The notes beneath the pieces were generated by a model. That model was not told the DNA's origin and ran no database searches. It was given only the letters and a program-made list of their open reading frames with translations. 64,000 nt of DNA, taken from positions 1 through 64,000 of the forward strand of contig NZ_CP117811.1 of NCBI RefSeq assembly GCF_028728065.1, written 5' to 3'. The position numbers were made by a program, and so were the translations under genes. Numbering within the stretch: the first letter of the stretch is position 1; every line of letters starts with the position of its first letter. Shown here piece by piece: positions 50,662-60,280 of this stretch. This DNA is from Lentisphaera profundi. Lineage in GTDB: Bacteria; Verrucomicrobiota; Lentisphaeria; Lentisphaerales; Lentisphaeraceae.

Positions 50662-52023
50662 TTACTCCAAGCCTTTGGCGCCGTTTTTGATCCATTCTTT
50701 GATCATGGCAATTTCTTCTTTTGTAACGGGATTTTTCTCTTTTGGCGGAGGCATGAGAGAGTCTTCGTCATCAGTAATAAGCGAATCATAGAGCCAGGAA
50801 TCCTCGGGATTGCCAGGGATAATGACTTCCTCTTCAAAAGAAGCTTTGATCATTTCAATCGTATGTAAACGCAAGTCGCCCTTATCTTTCTTCTCGCCGT
50901 GACACTTGGTACATTTAGCTTCAAAGAAAGGAAGGATTTTTTCGTGAACAAATCTTTGTTCTACAGAAAGTTTACTTAGATCAACAATGGCTTTCACGGT
51001 TTCAGAGTTGACTTCAACTTTTTCCATTTTGACTTCTGTGGGAGCGGGTTTAGCCATGGGTTTAAGCTCGATATCACTGAAAGAGGCTCCACCATCAATC
51101 CAATCATGGATAATAGCTTTTTCTTCTTTAGTGAGTATTGAATTGCCTTCTGGGGGCATGATTTCTTCTGTATCCTCAGTGACAAGTAAGGCGTAAAGTT
51201 CTGAGTCCATGGCATGACCAGGAGCAATGATTTTGTCGTAGCGACGCATAATGCCTAAAATATTGTTGAGCTTGAGTTTGCCCTTCATTTTTTCTTCGCC
51301 GTGACAAGAGACACAATGCTTTTCAAAGATGGGCAGAACTTTGGCTTCGAAATAAGGAAGCTTTTTGATTTTCGTTTCTTTTTCTTTCACAGTCTTTTTT
51401 GAGCGACCCGTCATTTGACGGAGGGGATCGGGAGCATATTCAAAGAGGTATTCAGTTCCGTGAGTAAGTGAACCGCCATCGTGGCCGGCAAAACCCATGA
51501 GCACGCAAGCAATAAAGATGGCACCACGGAAGCGGTGACGCTTAGCCATGATTTTGTCTTTGCGGTAATGGTGCTTGAGGTATAGAGCCAGGATTGCTGC
51601 GACTGCAACGGCGAGTCCGAGCCAGCCGTGACGTGAAAGGAGTTCAGGATTATAACCACCAGGGAGAGCTAGGAGGATGCCAAGCCCCGCGGCGCCTACA
51701 GATGTAACTGCAGCAATCCAACAGAGGATATACATAGCCTCGTCATAGATTTCGACTTTGCGCCACCAAGAGAATATTTCGAGGAAAGCAATAACCGCAA
51801 GCAGTCCAACGGGGAGGTGAAGAATGAGGGGATGATGACGACCGAGGAAAATGAAAAAATCGGGGATGTTGCCATCAGAGGTGAAAGTGATCGCTCGGAT
51901 CATTTTCATGAAGAGAGTTTGTTGAGCCTCGGGGTCTGCGCCAGCTGCAACAGCGTCAGACGCGAAAGCAGTAAAACTTAGAAAGAGTGAGGAGATACAG
52001 ATGAAAAGTTTATTGTTTCTCAT
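50662..52023 (-). CDS. Membrane protein with two Planctomycete-type cytochrome c motifs
   Basis: A 453-residue protein with signal peptide (1-21), a DUF2231-like four-helix membrane region (about 65-185, with HHPLILHLPVGLL) and two c-heme domains: HCVSCHGEEKMKGKL near 237 and KCTKCHGEKKDKGDL near 370. Each is followed by the IIPG/IAPG...MPPE or MPPP loop and IKEWI/IHDWI helix of the PSCyt1-type domain. Expected at the periplasmic side of the inner membrane in electron transfer. This domain type is concentrated in PVC bacteria. Monocistronic. Confidence 0.9.
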   Translation of the reverse strand: MRNNKLFICISSLFLSFTAFASDAVAAGADPEAQQTLFMKMIRAITFTSDGNIPDFFIFLGRHHPLILHLPVGLLAVIAFLEIFSWWRKVEIYDEAMYILCWIAAVTSVGAAGLGILLALPGGYNPELLSRHGWLGLAVAVAAILALYLKHHYRKDKIMAKRHRFRGAIFIACVLMGFAGHDGGSLTHGTEYLFEYAPDPLRQMTGRSKKTVKEKETKIKKLPYFEAKVLPIFEKHCVSCHGEEKMKGKLKLNNILGIMRRYDKIIAPGHAMDSELYALLVTEDTEEIMPPEGNSILTKEEKAIIHDWIDGGASFSDIELKPMAKPAPTEVKMEKVEVNSETVKAIVDLSKLSVEQRFVHEKILPFFEAKCTKCHGEKKDKGDLRLHTIEMIKASFEEEVIIPGNPEDSWLYDSLITDDEDSLMPPPKEKNPVTKEEIAMIKEWIKNGAKGLE

Positions 52024-52314
52024 AGGAACCTTTGTGCTTGAGTTAGAATTTTTAATAATTAATCATAAGGGAATTTAGCTGTTTATCAAGTTTTGAGTTT
52101 AGACGATTGCTAATTCCCTTATTAATAGATCGTCAAAGCTAGATAGAATCTGCCTGTTATTTGTTAAAGTATACCAAGTAGTGCTACCAAAGTTAACAGG
52201 ATTAGACGTTAAAATTGTAAAAAAGGATCATTATTTTATCTCATTGCTTACTAATATAGGTTTCCCTGAGATCGAGTTTTGTTACGTGTAATGAAGGTAC
52301 TGAGTCTTACTTTT
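52024..52314. other. Intergenic gap, nothing recognised
   Basis: About 290 bases between the CPBP protease stop and the start of the diheme gene. I see no gene, RNA, or strong hairpin. Confidence 0.5.
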
Positions 52315-53124
52315 TTATTTTCCGAATTCGCCAAAGAGGTTGACGGCACCCAAAGTATTCACAAAGCTATGAGCAATGATGGAAGGAAACACGGATTGAC
52401 TCTTGTGATACATCCAGCCAAAGATGCAACCGAGTAAAATGAGTGGGACCATTTGATCGGGGTCAAAATGGATAAGGCCGAAAATAATACCTGTTGAAAT
52501 GATCGCAGTAGTGGGAGAGACACTTTGTTGAAGGCCATCTTGTAGGATGCCACGAAAAACAATTTCTTCCCAAATAGGAGCGGAATAAACAAGCATGAAA
52601 TACGCAGCAACGAGGGTGAAATCTTTCTGTTGAAGTAAGAGTTCTACCTGTTGCGCTTTTGGGGTGTAATCGAGGAGCTTGAGAATGAAGTCATAGGCAA
52701 AAGCTACGAGGAAACAAAGGAAAACTCCTTGAGCAACGAGAATGAGGTTATCTTTAATGCCTTGCCCATGGAGGGTGATATGAAAAACCTTTTTCCTGAT
52801 GTAAGTACGGAATAGGTAATAAAAAAGGATGACGGTCGCAGAGTATGATGCAGCGACAATTAAGCCGATGCCAAAGATTTTAATAAAGATGACCATGAGG
52901 GCCTGTTGAAACAAAACTATGAACAATGCTTCAATAATACCCCACATAGTGAGCTGCTTAGGACTCAGTAATGGCGTCGACTCCAAAGCTTCTTTTGGAA
53001 GCTCTGGCATCACTTTGCGGTCATCTTTTTTTATGGGTAAAGTCTTGCTCCCAAAATTGGGAACAAATTCTTTACGGGGAATATTCTCGAGTGAGTCTAT
53101 TACTTCTTTTGGCTGTTCTTCCAC
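52315..53124 (-). CDS. CPBP-family intramembrane metalloprotease
   Basis: A 269-residue membrane protein with about eight helices. The CPBP/Abi motifs are intact: APIWEEIVFRGIL (EExxxR), GIIFGLIHF (FxxxH) and SIIAHSFVNT (HxxxN). It may process prenyl-protein-like or other membrane substrates. It begins with GTG at 53124 inside the 3' end of the ABC-F gene, 25 bases of overlap, with GAGGAG upstream, so translation is likely coupled. Confidence 0.88.
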   Translation of the reverse strand: MEEQPKEVIDSLENIPRKEFVPNFGSKTLPIKKDDRKVMPELPKEALESTPLLSPKQLTMWGIIEALFIVLFQQALMVIFIKIFGIGLIVAASYSATVILFYYLFRTYIRKKVFHITLHGQGIKDNLILVAQGVFLCFLVAFAYDFILKLLDYTPKAQQVELLLQQKDFTLVAAYFMLVYSAPIWEEIVFRGILQDGLQQSVSPTTAIISTGIIFGLIHFDPDQMVPLILLGCIFGWMYHKSQSVFPSIIAHSFVNTLGAVNLFGEFGK

Positions 53125-54713
53125 GCTTCATACTCCTCGAAGTTGCCAGGATAATCGGTGAAAGTGCCATCGCCATGTAACTCAATGATACGTGTCGCTA
53201 AAGAACTAACAAATTCACGATCATGACTCACAAATACAACGGGATCAGAGATAACCGTTAAAGCATAATTGAGTGATTCAATGGCTTCGAGGTCAAGGTG
53301 ATTCGTTGGTTCATCTAGAACGATGAAATTTCCGCCTTCTAAGAGCATAGATGAGACGATGAGACGGGCGCGTTCACCACCTGAAAGGACACTAATGGGT
53401 TTCTGTGAATCTTCACCTTTGAAAAGCATACGACCCATGGCGGCACGCAATTCAGTTTCGGTAATACCTTCTTCAGGAGCAAATTTGCCGAGCCAGTCAA
53501 TAGCCTTCATATCTTCATCTAGGACTTCTTGAGAATCCTGAGGGAAGTAGCAGAGTTCAATAGTCTGACCGATTTCAATAGTACCGGAATCAGGTTTGGT
53601 TTTACCTAGAAGAGTTTTGAGAAGAGTAGTTTTGCCGACACCATTAGTGCCAATGATAGCAATTTTCTCATCGTTATTCATGTGCAAACTTAAATCTTTG
53701 AAGAGAGGTTTATCATAGCTCTTACAGATTTTTTCTGCATGGATAACTTTGGCACCCATTTTAGTTTTAGATTCAAAGCGAATATAGGGAGCGACGCGAC
53801 TTGAGGGTTTAAACTTCTCGATTTGTAAAGTATCAAGTTCTTTTTGACGTGCCGTAGCTTGCTTAGCTTTGGAGGCATTCGCACCGAAACGCGAGATGAA
53901 AGTTTTGAGCTCATCGGCACGTTTTTCTTTCTTATCATTATCTCTTTGTTTACGCTCGAGTTGGATCTGGTTGGCTATCATAAAGTCATCGTAATTACCG
54001 GTGAATAAACGCATCGCTTGGTAATCTAAATCGGCAATGTTGGTGCAAACGCTATTGAGGAAGTGACGATCGTGAGAAATAACGATGACCGTACCTTCAT
54101 GGCGTCTAAGGAAGTTCTCTAGCCATTCGATGGTGTCCATATCCAAGTGATTGGTAGGTTCGTCTAGTAAGAGGATATCAGGATTACCAAAAAGAGCTTG
54201 GGCAAGAAGGACACGTAACTTAAGGCCTCCAGAAATTTCATTCATTTTACGATGGTGCTCTTCGGCAGGAATACCTAAGCCTGAGAGTAGTTTAGAGGCA
54301 TCACCTTCCATGGTGTAGCCGCCACTTTCGCCATATTGAGCTTCAAGATCACCATAGAGGTAATCGGCATCTTCATCACTGATTTCACCGCTATCACTTA
54401 GGTCGTAGAGTTCATTGCGCTTAAGGTGAAGCTGCCAGACGGCGTCGTTACCAGTACATACCGTGTCAATTACTTTGTAATCATCAAATTTGTAGTGATC
54501 CTGACGGAGGAAAGACATGCGACAGCCTTGGTCGATAGAAACTTGACCAGTAGAAGACTCGAGCTCACCAGCGAGGATTTTCATGAAGGTAGATTTACCC
54601 ACTCCATTAGCACCAATGAGACCATAACGACAGCCAGGAGAGAATTTCACGGAGACCTCTTCGAAAAGAGTACGCTTTCCGAAGCGGATAGAAAGGTTGG
54701 ATACTGCGATCAT
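53100..54713 (-). CDS. ybiT: ABC-F ribosomal ATPase, YbiT-like
   Basis: Cytoplasmic ABC-F protein of 537 residues with two nucleotide-binding domains: Walker A GANGVGKST and GTNGVGKTT, signatures EISGGLKLRVLLAQAL and LSGGERARL, and two LDEPTNHLD Walker B blocks. A charged P-site-tRNA-interaction linker lies between them (about 240-310). ABC-F proteins act at the ribosomal E-site; the AIEWL pattern and length fit YbiT best, though Uup or EttA cannot be excluded. No transmembrane domain. Confidence 0.92.
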   Translation of the reverse strand: MIAVSNLSIRFGKRTLFEEVSVKFSPGCRYGLIGANGVGKSTFMKILAGELESSTGQVSIDQGCRMSFLRQDHYKFDDYKVIDTVCTGNDAVWQLHLKRNELYDLSDSGEISDEDADYLYGDLEAQYGESGGYTMEGDASKLLSGLGIPAEEHHRKMNEISGGLKLRVLLAQALFGNPDILLLDEPTNHLDMDTIEWLENFLRRHEGTVIVISHDRHFLNSVCTNIADLDYQAMRLFTGNYDDFMIANQIQLERKQRDNDKKEKRADELKTFISRFGANASKAKQATARQKELDTLQIEKFKPSSRVAPYIRFESKTKMGAKVIHAEKICKSYDKPLFKDLSLHMNNDEKIAIIGTNGVGKTTLLKTLLGKTKPDSGTIEIGQTIELCYFPQDSQEVLDEDMKAIDWLGKFAPEEGITETELRAAMGRMLFKGEDSQKPISVLSGGERARLIVSSMLLEGGNFIVLDEPTNHLDLEAIESLNYALTVISDPVVFVSHDREFVSSLATRIIELHGDGTFTDYPGNFEEYEAWKNSQKK

Positions 54714-54820
54714 AAAAGCTACCTAAAAAGTAATATTAAAATTTGGCGCTTAAGGTAAAAGCACGAGGCGCAAATTCAAGTCACTTTAGCGCATGGTTTT
54801 AAGGAGGATTTGAAAACAAA

Positions 54821-54846
54821 AAAAGCCTCCGTGTGGGGAGGCTTTT
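54821..54846. terminator. Intrinsic terminator after serA
   Basis: AAAAGCCTCC/GGAGGCTTTT stem around GTGTGG with T-runs on both strands, 21 bases past the serA stop. Confidence 0.92.
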
Positions 54847-54866
54847 TTTATCAATGGTGGATGGGT

Positions 54867-56435
54867 TTAGAGCTTAACTTGGAAAGCTACTTCGCCATTG
54901 ATTTTTGCATTGATTTTGTCAATAACATCGTTGCTGACTGAGCTATTCGTTTTTACGATAGCAATGGAACGTTGCTTTTCGCTATTATGCGGAGAGCGCA
55001 AATCTTCGATGTTAATGCCTTCGCTAGCAAGGATCTGAGTGATATCTGCAAGAACGCCTGGACGGTCATTGTAGATGAACACTGTGCTGAAACCATCTGC
55101 TGCGTAGTAAAGCTTATCGAAACTATCGATACGAGAAATGATGATATTACCTTCTACAACTGTACCGCGAACACTTAAGCGTTCGAGTTTTGAACCGTTG
55201 GTCTTGATGAGATCAACAGTGATTGACTCACCGTATTTTTTGGAATCATCAGCTTCACGAACGTCAAGTTTGATACCGTGTGATTCAAGAATATCAGCAG
55301 CTTTTTCAGCATTAACGATTTTGTCGTTAGCAGAAGCACCAGCAATAATTGCAGGAACGAGGAATTTATCGTACTGCTTGAGTTCACCATAGAGCGAGAT
55401 ATTGATCTCGTATGGCTGGCTATCGCCCATCCAAGCTTTAGCAACTTTAGCAACTGAGTAAGCAAGTTCTTGATACTCTGGAGCCAAACCGTCTGGAAGT
55501 ACTTTGTTGACAGCGAAAACGCTAATGCCTTTACCGAGGTAATTGGAAACTTGGTTAGCGGCCATTACTGCAGCATTAGTATTAGCTTCGAGTGAAGAAG
55601 CACCCAAGTGAGGAAGCATGATGTCGGAAACATCGGCAATAGTCTTATCGCCCGCAGCATCTTTAGGATAGACATCGTTTGCGTAGTAGATAGTTTTAGT
55701 CTTTTTAACTTCGCGTAAAGCCGCTTCGTCAAGGATTTCATAACGTGCACAGTTAACGAGAACCGCACCATCTTTCATGCTTGTAAGAAGTTTAGTACTA
55801 ACAATGTTAGCAGTTTCTTTAGTAGCAGGCATGTGGAGTGAGATGAAATCAGAGCCAGCGAATAATTCTTCTAGGCTAACATTTTTCGCGCCATATTCAG
55901 CTAACTTGTCTTCGGATACAAATGGATCAAAAACGAGAAGTTTTACATCAAAGCCACTAAGGCGCTTTGCGAGTAGTTGACCAATGTTACCAAAACCAGC
56001 AATACCAATAGTCTTGCCAGTGAGTTCGAAACCTTGTAACTGAGCTTTCTTCCATTCGCCTGCACGAGTTGAACGGTCACCTTCGATGAAGAAACGTGCG
56101 CAAGAAATCATCATGCCAACAGCTTCTTCAGCAACGGCATTTGAATTTGCACCAGGAGTATTCATTACAGTGATATCTTTACTACGAGCATATTGGATGT
56201 CGATAGTGTTGTAGCCAGCGCCAGCGCGAACAATAACTTTAAGATTTGGGAAAAGGTCGATAACTTCTGGAGTGAGTTTCTCACTTCTAACGATCATACC
56301 TTCAGCGTCGCTGTGGGTTTTTGCGAGTTCTACGAGATCTACACCAGCTTCTTGAACAACATTAAAACCGTTGTTCTCGAGTATATCTTTGGCTGCAGTA
56401 GAAAGTTTAGTTGGAATTAAAACTTTTTGTGACAT
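54867..56435 (-). CDS. serA: D-3-phosphoglycerate dehydrogenase
   Basis: First enzyme of serine synthesis. 522 residues: catalytic and NAD-binding domains (GIAGFGNIGQLLAKRL; VRAGAGYNTID; the MLPHLGASSLEAN active-site region), an intervening domain and a C-terminal ACT domain (VFIYNDRPGVLADITQILASEGINIEDL). ACT domains bind serine for feedback control. ATG at 56435 (MSQKVLIPT) has GGAG seven bases upstream; the ATG at 56447 lacks one. Monocistronic with its own terminator. Confidence 0.96.
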   Translation of the reverse strand: MSQKVLIPTKLSTAAKDILENNGFNVVQEAGVDLVELAKTHSDAEGMIVRSEKLTPEVIDLFPNLKVIVRAGAGYNTIDIQYARSKDITVMNTPGANSNAVAEEAVGMMISCARFFIEGDRSTRAGEWKKAQLQGFELTGKTIGIAGFGNIGQLLAKRLSGFDVKLLVFDPFVSEDKLAEYGAKNVSLEELFAGSDFISLHMPATKETANIVSTKLLTSMKDGAVLVNCARYEILDEAALREVKKTKTIYYANDVYPKDAAGDKTIADVSDIMLPHLGASSLEANTNAAVMAANQVSNYLGKGISVFAVNKVLPDGLAPEYQELAYSVAKVAKAWMGDSQPYEINISLYGELKQYDKFLVPAIIAGASANDKIVNAEKAADILESHGIKLDVREADDSKKYGESITVDLIKTNGSKLERLSVRGTVVEGNIIISRIDSFDKLYYAADGFSTVFIYNDRPGVLADITQILASEGINIEDLRSPHNSEKQRSIAIVKTNSSVSNDVIDKINAKINGEVAFQVKL

Positions 56436-56679
56436 GTGTGTCTCCATAATTTATGGCTTTTGTTTAGGTGCCCCCAATATTCATCCATCTCCCTTTTTCG
56501 CAATCTTATATGACTTTCTTTTCTGTCACATAAACTTTGATTTGCCATAAATGTATAAAATTCAATGATGGAATAAATAACTTTGTACTAATAGAGGCTG
56601 TAATGATGTAACTTTAGCTCAGTGTTTGGCGTTTAATAAAGCATGTTTATAACAATCAACTTTAAATGATGGAGTCTTC

Positions 56680-58536
56680 ATGAATAAAATATTTTTACTA
56701 TGCACCTTTTTAATAGGAGCCACGCTTAGTGGCCAAGATAAGCCTAATATCGTCATCGTCATGACTGATGATCAAGGTTATGGAGATTTAAGTTGCCATG
56801 GCAATCCGATAATAAAGACTCCTAATATTGATAAGTTTTATAAAAACTCCCTGCGCTTAACGAATTATCATGTGGATCCTACTTGTGCGCCGACTCGATC
56901 AGCCCTAATGACTGGACGTTACAGTGCGCGCGTGGGTGTTTGGCACACTGTTCAAGGAAGGCATTTGATGCGTGAACGCGAAATCACTATGGCGAATGTT
57001 TTGAAAGACAATGGCTACGCAGCGGGGATTTTTGGCAAATGGCATTTAGGTGATGCTTATCCCTACCGTCCTGAAGATCGTGGCTTTACTCATGTAGTGA
57101 CTCATGGTGCTGGTGGTGTAGGTCAAACTCCTGATTACTGGGGCAACGACTACTTTAATGATACCTATTATGTAAATGGTAAGTTTGTAAAATTTAATGG
57201 CTTTTGTACTGATATTTGGTTTACTGAAGCCAAGAAGTTTATGAAGCAGCAAATTGCTAAGAAAAAACCTTTCTTTACTTACATCACTCCAAACGCTCCT
57301 CATGGACCTATGCGAGCACCGCAAAAGTATTTGGATATGTACAATAAAGAGGAATTGATCAAGGGTAAAAAGCAGGTCGCGTTCTATGGTATGATCACTA
57401 ATATCGATGATAATTTTGGCGAACTCCGCAAATTCTTACAAGATGAAGGTGTCGAAGATAATACAATTCTTATCTACACGACTGACAACGGTTCTTCATC
57501 GGGCAGTGCACTTTATAATGCCGGAATGACAGGTGCTAAAAACAGTAATTTTGATGGCGGTCATCGTGTGCCTTTTATCTTTCAATGGCCAAATGGTAAA
57601 CTCACGGGAAATCGTGATATTAATCAGTTAACGGCACACATGGATATACTTCCGACTTTGATTGATATGCTTTCATTAAAGGCACCTAAAATCGAATTTG
57701 ATGGTACAAGTCTGACTAAGATTATTAAGGGTGATCAATCAGCTTTACGCGATCGTGTTTTATTAGTAGAATCACAAAGAGTAAAAGATCCAGAGAAGTG
57801 GCGCAATACAGCAGTGATGAGTGATGAGTGGCGCTTACTCAATGCGAAACAACTCTATAATATTCGTAAAGACCCAGCACAAAAAAATAATGTAGCAGCT
57901 CAGTATCCAGAAGTTTTACAGCGACTCTCCGCGGCTTACGATGCTCGTTGGGTGGACTTAGCAAAAGAACATTACCTTTTCAGCCCGCTTGTGATTGGTG
58001 CAAAAGAAGAAAATCCAGTAACTCTTACATCTCATGATCAAATGGTTGAAAAAGGTCTCCCAAAATGGAATCAACCACATATTGTTTCAGGTGGTAATCA
58101 CTTAGCCCCATGGGTAGTGAGAGTCCAGAGTGATGGAGAATATGAAATATCAGTTCGCCGTTGGGCTGCTGAGGCAGATAAGGGAATCAATGAAAAATAC
58201 GTGGCTAAAAAAGCTTTGGGCGCAAGTAAAGCATTTATCAAAATTGCTGATATAGATTTGGTGAAAGAGATTCCAGAAGGCGCAAAAGAAGTCACTTTTA
58301 AAGTAAAATTAAAAACAGGACAGCAAGAACTTTTCACAGGCTTTATCAAGGCTAACGACAAACGTGAATCAAATTTTTATACTTATGTTTTGAATAAAAG
58401 TATGGCTCAAGGTGATACGAAAAATTGGCAAAGTCGTGAAGGCTTGGGCTTACCTTTAGCAGCACCGATCACAGTTGATTATCCGGAAGAAATTTTAAAG
58501 TGGGACAAAGCACTCAACGGAAAATCGAAAAAGTAA
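56680..58536 (+). CDS. Secreted arylsulfatase-type sulfatase
   Basis: A 618-residue exported sulfatase (signal 1-18). The formylglycine signature CAPTRSALMTGR places the modified Cys at residue 69; metal residues appear in VMTDDQGYGD (Asp30/31) and YTTDNGSS, and FGKWHLGD supplies Lys/His. The Cys-type site requires a formylglycine-generating or anaerobic maturase, which is not in the window. A C-terminal beta-rich region of about 150 residues extends past the usual domain. Such enzymes are numerous in marine PVC bacteria that degrade sulfated polysaccharides. GGAG before the ATG. Confidence 0.92.
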   Translation: MNKIFLLCTFLIGATLSGQDKPNIVIVMTDDQGYGDLSCHGNPIIKTPNIDKFYKNSLRLTNYHVDPTCAPTRSALMTGRYSARVGVWHTVQGRHLMREREITMANVLKDNGYAAGIFGKWHLGDAYPYRPEDRGFTHVVTHGAGGVGQTPDYWGNDYFNDTYYVNGKFVKFNGFCTDIWFTEAKKFMKQQIAKKKPFFTYITPNAPHGPMRAPQKYLDMYNKEELIKGKKQVAFYGMITNIDDNFGELRKFLQDEGVEDNTILIYTTDNGSSSGSALYNAGMTGAKNSNFDGGHRVPFIFQWPNGKLTGNRDINQLTAHMDILPTLIDMLSLKAPKIEFDGTSLTKIIKGDQSALRDRVLLVESQRVKDPEKWRNTAVMSDEWRLLNAKQLYNIRKDPAQKNNVAAQYPEVLQRLSAAYDARWVDLAKEHYLFSPLVIGAKEENPVTLTSHDQMVEKGLPKWNQPHIVSGGNHLAPWVVRVQSDGEYEISVRRWAAEADKGINEKYVAKKALGASKAFIKIADIDLVKEIPEGAKEVTFKVKLKTGQQELFTGFIKANDKRESNFYTYVLNKSMAQGDTKNWQSREGLGLPLAAPITVDYPEEILKWDKALNGKSKK

Positions 58537-58540
58537 CTTT

Positions 58541-60049
58541 CTAGATTTTACTTTCTACGGGTAATAAACCAAGGAACCAAGATTCGAATAATTGAAGTCT
58601 TGAGTTCCGTGGTTGTTGATGGAGGGTTTTGTCATGGCCACGCCAGATTAAATTTCCCTCTTGATTGATTTCGACTTTCCAAGAGTTCCGTAGGTGAAAA
58701 TCGATATCCAATAATTTGCGCAGTTGACGACTGAGTGTTTTGCTTTTTAGCAAGATACCCAATTCAGAGTTAATATTAAGTGAGCGAGGATCGAGGTTGG
58801 CACTTCCGATTAAGCTCAAATCATCATCAATTAAGATCATTTTAGCATGCAGGGCCAGAGATTTATCCTCTACGGGTGCAAACATAAATAAATTACGATC
58901 TCGTGCCCAAGCACGATATTCGTATAAGTCGGCACCACTTTCAACGTACTTGCGCATGTGCTTACGGTAAAAACTGTGCGCAATCGTATGATTCGTAGAT
59001 TGTAATGAATTCGTTAAAATACGAACTTCTACACCGCGCCCTTCCGCTTCAAAAATAGCTTCATCTAATTCCTGAGTGGGAATAAAGTAGGGACTGACGA
59101 TATCGACTCGTTTTTTTGCTTCAGAAATTAATTTATATATATCGAGAGTGAAGTTATCATCGGTTCTATTCTCGGTATTTGCATCTACGGGAAGGTCATA
59201 TAATACAGAATAGTCCGCTTGCGTAGCGAGAGATTTAAAGCGTTTCCAAGCAGTAATACGTTGAGCATGATTTTCATTTAAAGGAAAAAAGGGGCTAACA
59301 GGTGGAGTGACGGGCTTTATTTTTTCGGGATCATTTTTAATTATTTTTTCTAGTGGGAAGGACCATGGATTCGCCCAATAAATAGAGAAAATTGTACTGA
59401 GAAATGGACTGATGTTACCATTGGCAAGAAGTTCCATATCACGGAAATTAGTTTCTGCGTGTAAACCAAAGTACTCATCACCGAGATTTCTCCCGCCTAA
59501 AATAACCACATGATTATCGACGATTAGGACTTTGTTATGCATGCGGTGATCGATGCGAGAGAATTCTGTGATGTTCATGAGATAACGCATGCCAAATGAA
59601 TTATAGCGGCGTTTAAAAGGATTATAGATTCTAATATCTATGTTGGGGTGTTTATGGATGTTGCTTAAGCCTTGATCTTTCTCAATGGTAAAGGTGTCAT
59701 CAATGAGAAGGCGTATTTTCACACCTCTATCAGCGGCCAGAACGAGGCTATTGGCTAGTAGTTTACCCGCGTGGTCATTATTCCACAAAAAAATCTGTAA
59801 ATCAATGGATGATTCGGCGGAATCTAAAGCTCGAAGACGCCACTTCAGAGCCTCAAAATGATTGTTGAGAGGGAGGAAATAGCTACGATCATGTTTGAAG
59901 TTTAATTCCGACCAAATGCCATTTGTTGTCGGTAGAGCCGCGGGCTCAAATTTATGATTCTGTTCTTTCAGCCCTGAACAAGAACTCACTAAACTTAAAC
60001 AAAAGAGAGTAAGACTTATGTGCAATAGGTATTTCTTTAATTGAGTCAT
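58541..60049 (-). CDS. Phospholipase D-like lipoprotein (cardiolipin synthase type)
   Basis: A 502-residue lipoprotein (LSLVSSC lipobox) with two PLD domains. The HKD motifs are HNKVLIVDNHVVILGGRNLGDEYF (about 165-190) and HAKMILIDDDLSLIGSANLDPRS (about 405-430). It resembles the ClsC/YmdC group, which makes cardiolipin from phospholipids. The lipoprotein signal puts it outside the cytoplasm, which needs care when inferring its substrate. It is convergent with the sulfatase gene (4-base gap). Confidence 0.87.
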   Translation of the reverse strand: MTQLKKYLLHISLTLFCLSLVSSCSGLKEQNHKFEPAALPTTNGIWSELNFKHDRSYFLPLNNHFEALKWRLRALDSAESSIDLQIFLWNNDHAGKLLANSLVLAADRGVKIRLLIDDTFTIEKDQGLSNIHKHPNIDIRIYNPFKRRYNSFGMRYLMNITEFSRIDHRMHNKVLIVDNHVVILGGRNLGDEYFGLHAETNFRDMELLANGNISPFLSTIFSIYWANPWSFPLEKIIKNDPEKIKPVTPPVSPFFPLNENHAQRITAWKRFKSLATQADYSVLYDLPVDANTENRTDDNFTLDIYKLISEAKKRVDIVSPYFIPTQELDEAIFEAEGRGVEVRILTNSLQSTNHTIAHSFYRKHMRKYVESGADLYEYRAWARDRNLFMFAPVEDKSLALHAKMILIDDDLSLIGSANLDPRSLNINSELGILLKSKTLSRQLRKLLDIDFHLRNSWKVEINQEGNLIWRGHDKTLHQQPRNSRLQLFESWFLGLLPVESKI

Positions 60050-60280
60050 GGTTTAATCACTTTGATTTGTCTTGTTTAATATAGTGATGGAAATTTAGCA
60101 AACAAAGCTCTTGTGAATATTTAGGGCAAAGGGAAAATAGTTTGAATTTAAGTCGGAATGCGCTCAAAAGCTGTTTAAAATTTAACAGATTTTTAAAAAA
60201 CTTGTAAGTTTATTTTAAAATTATTTGTGTTTATACCCTCGCAAGATTTTATTTTTATAATCACTCATTCGGAGATTGTA

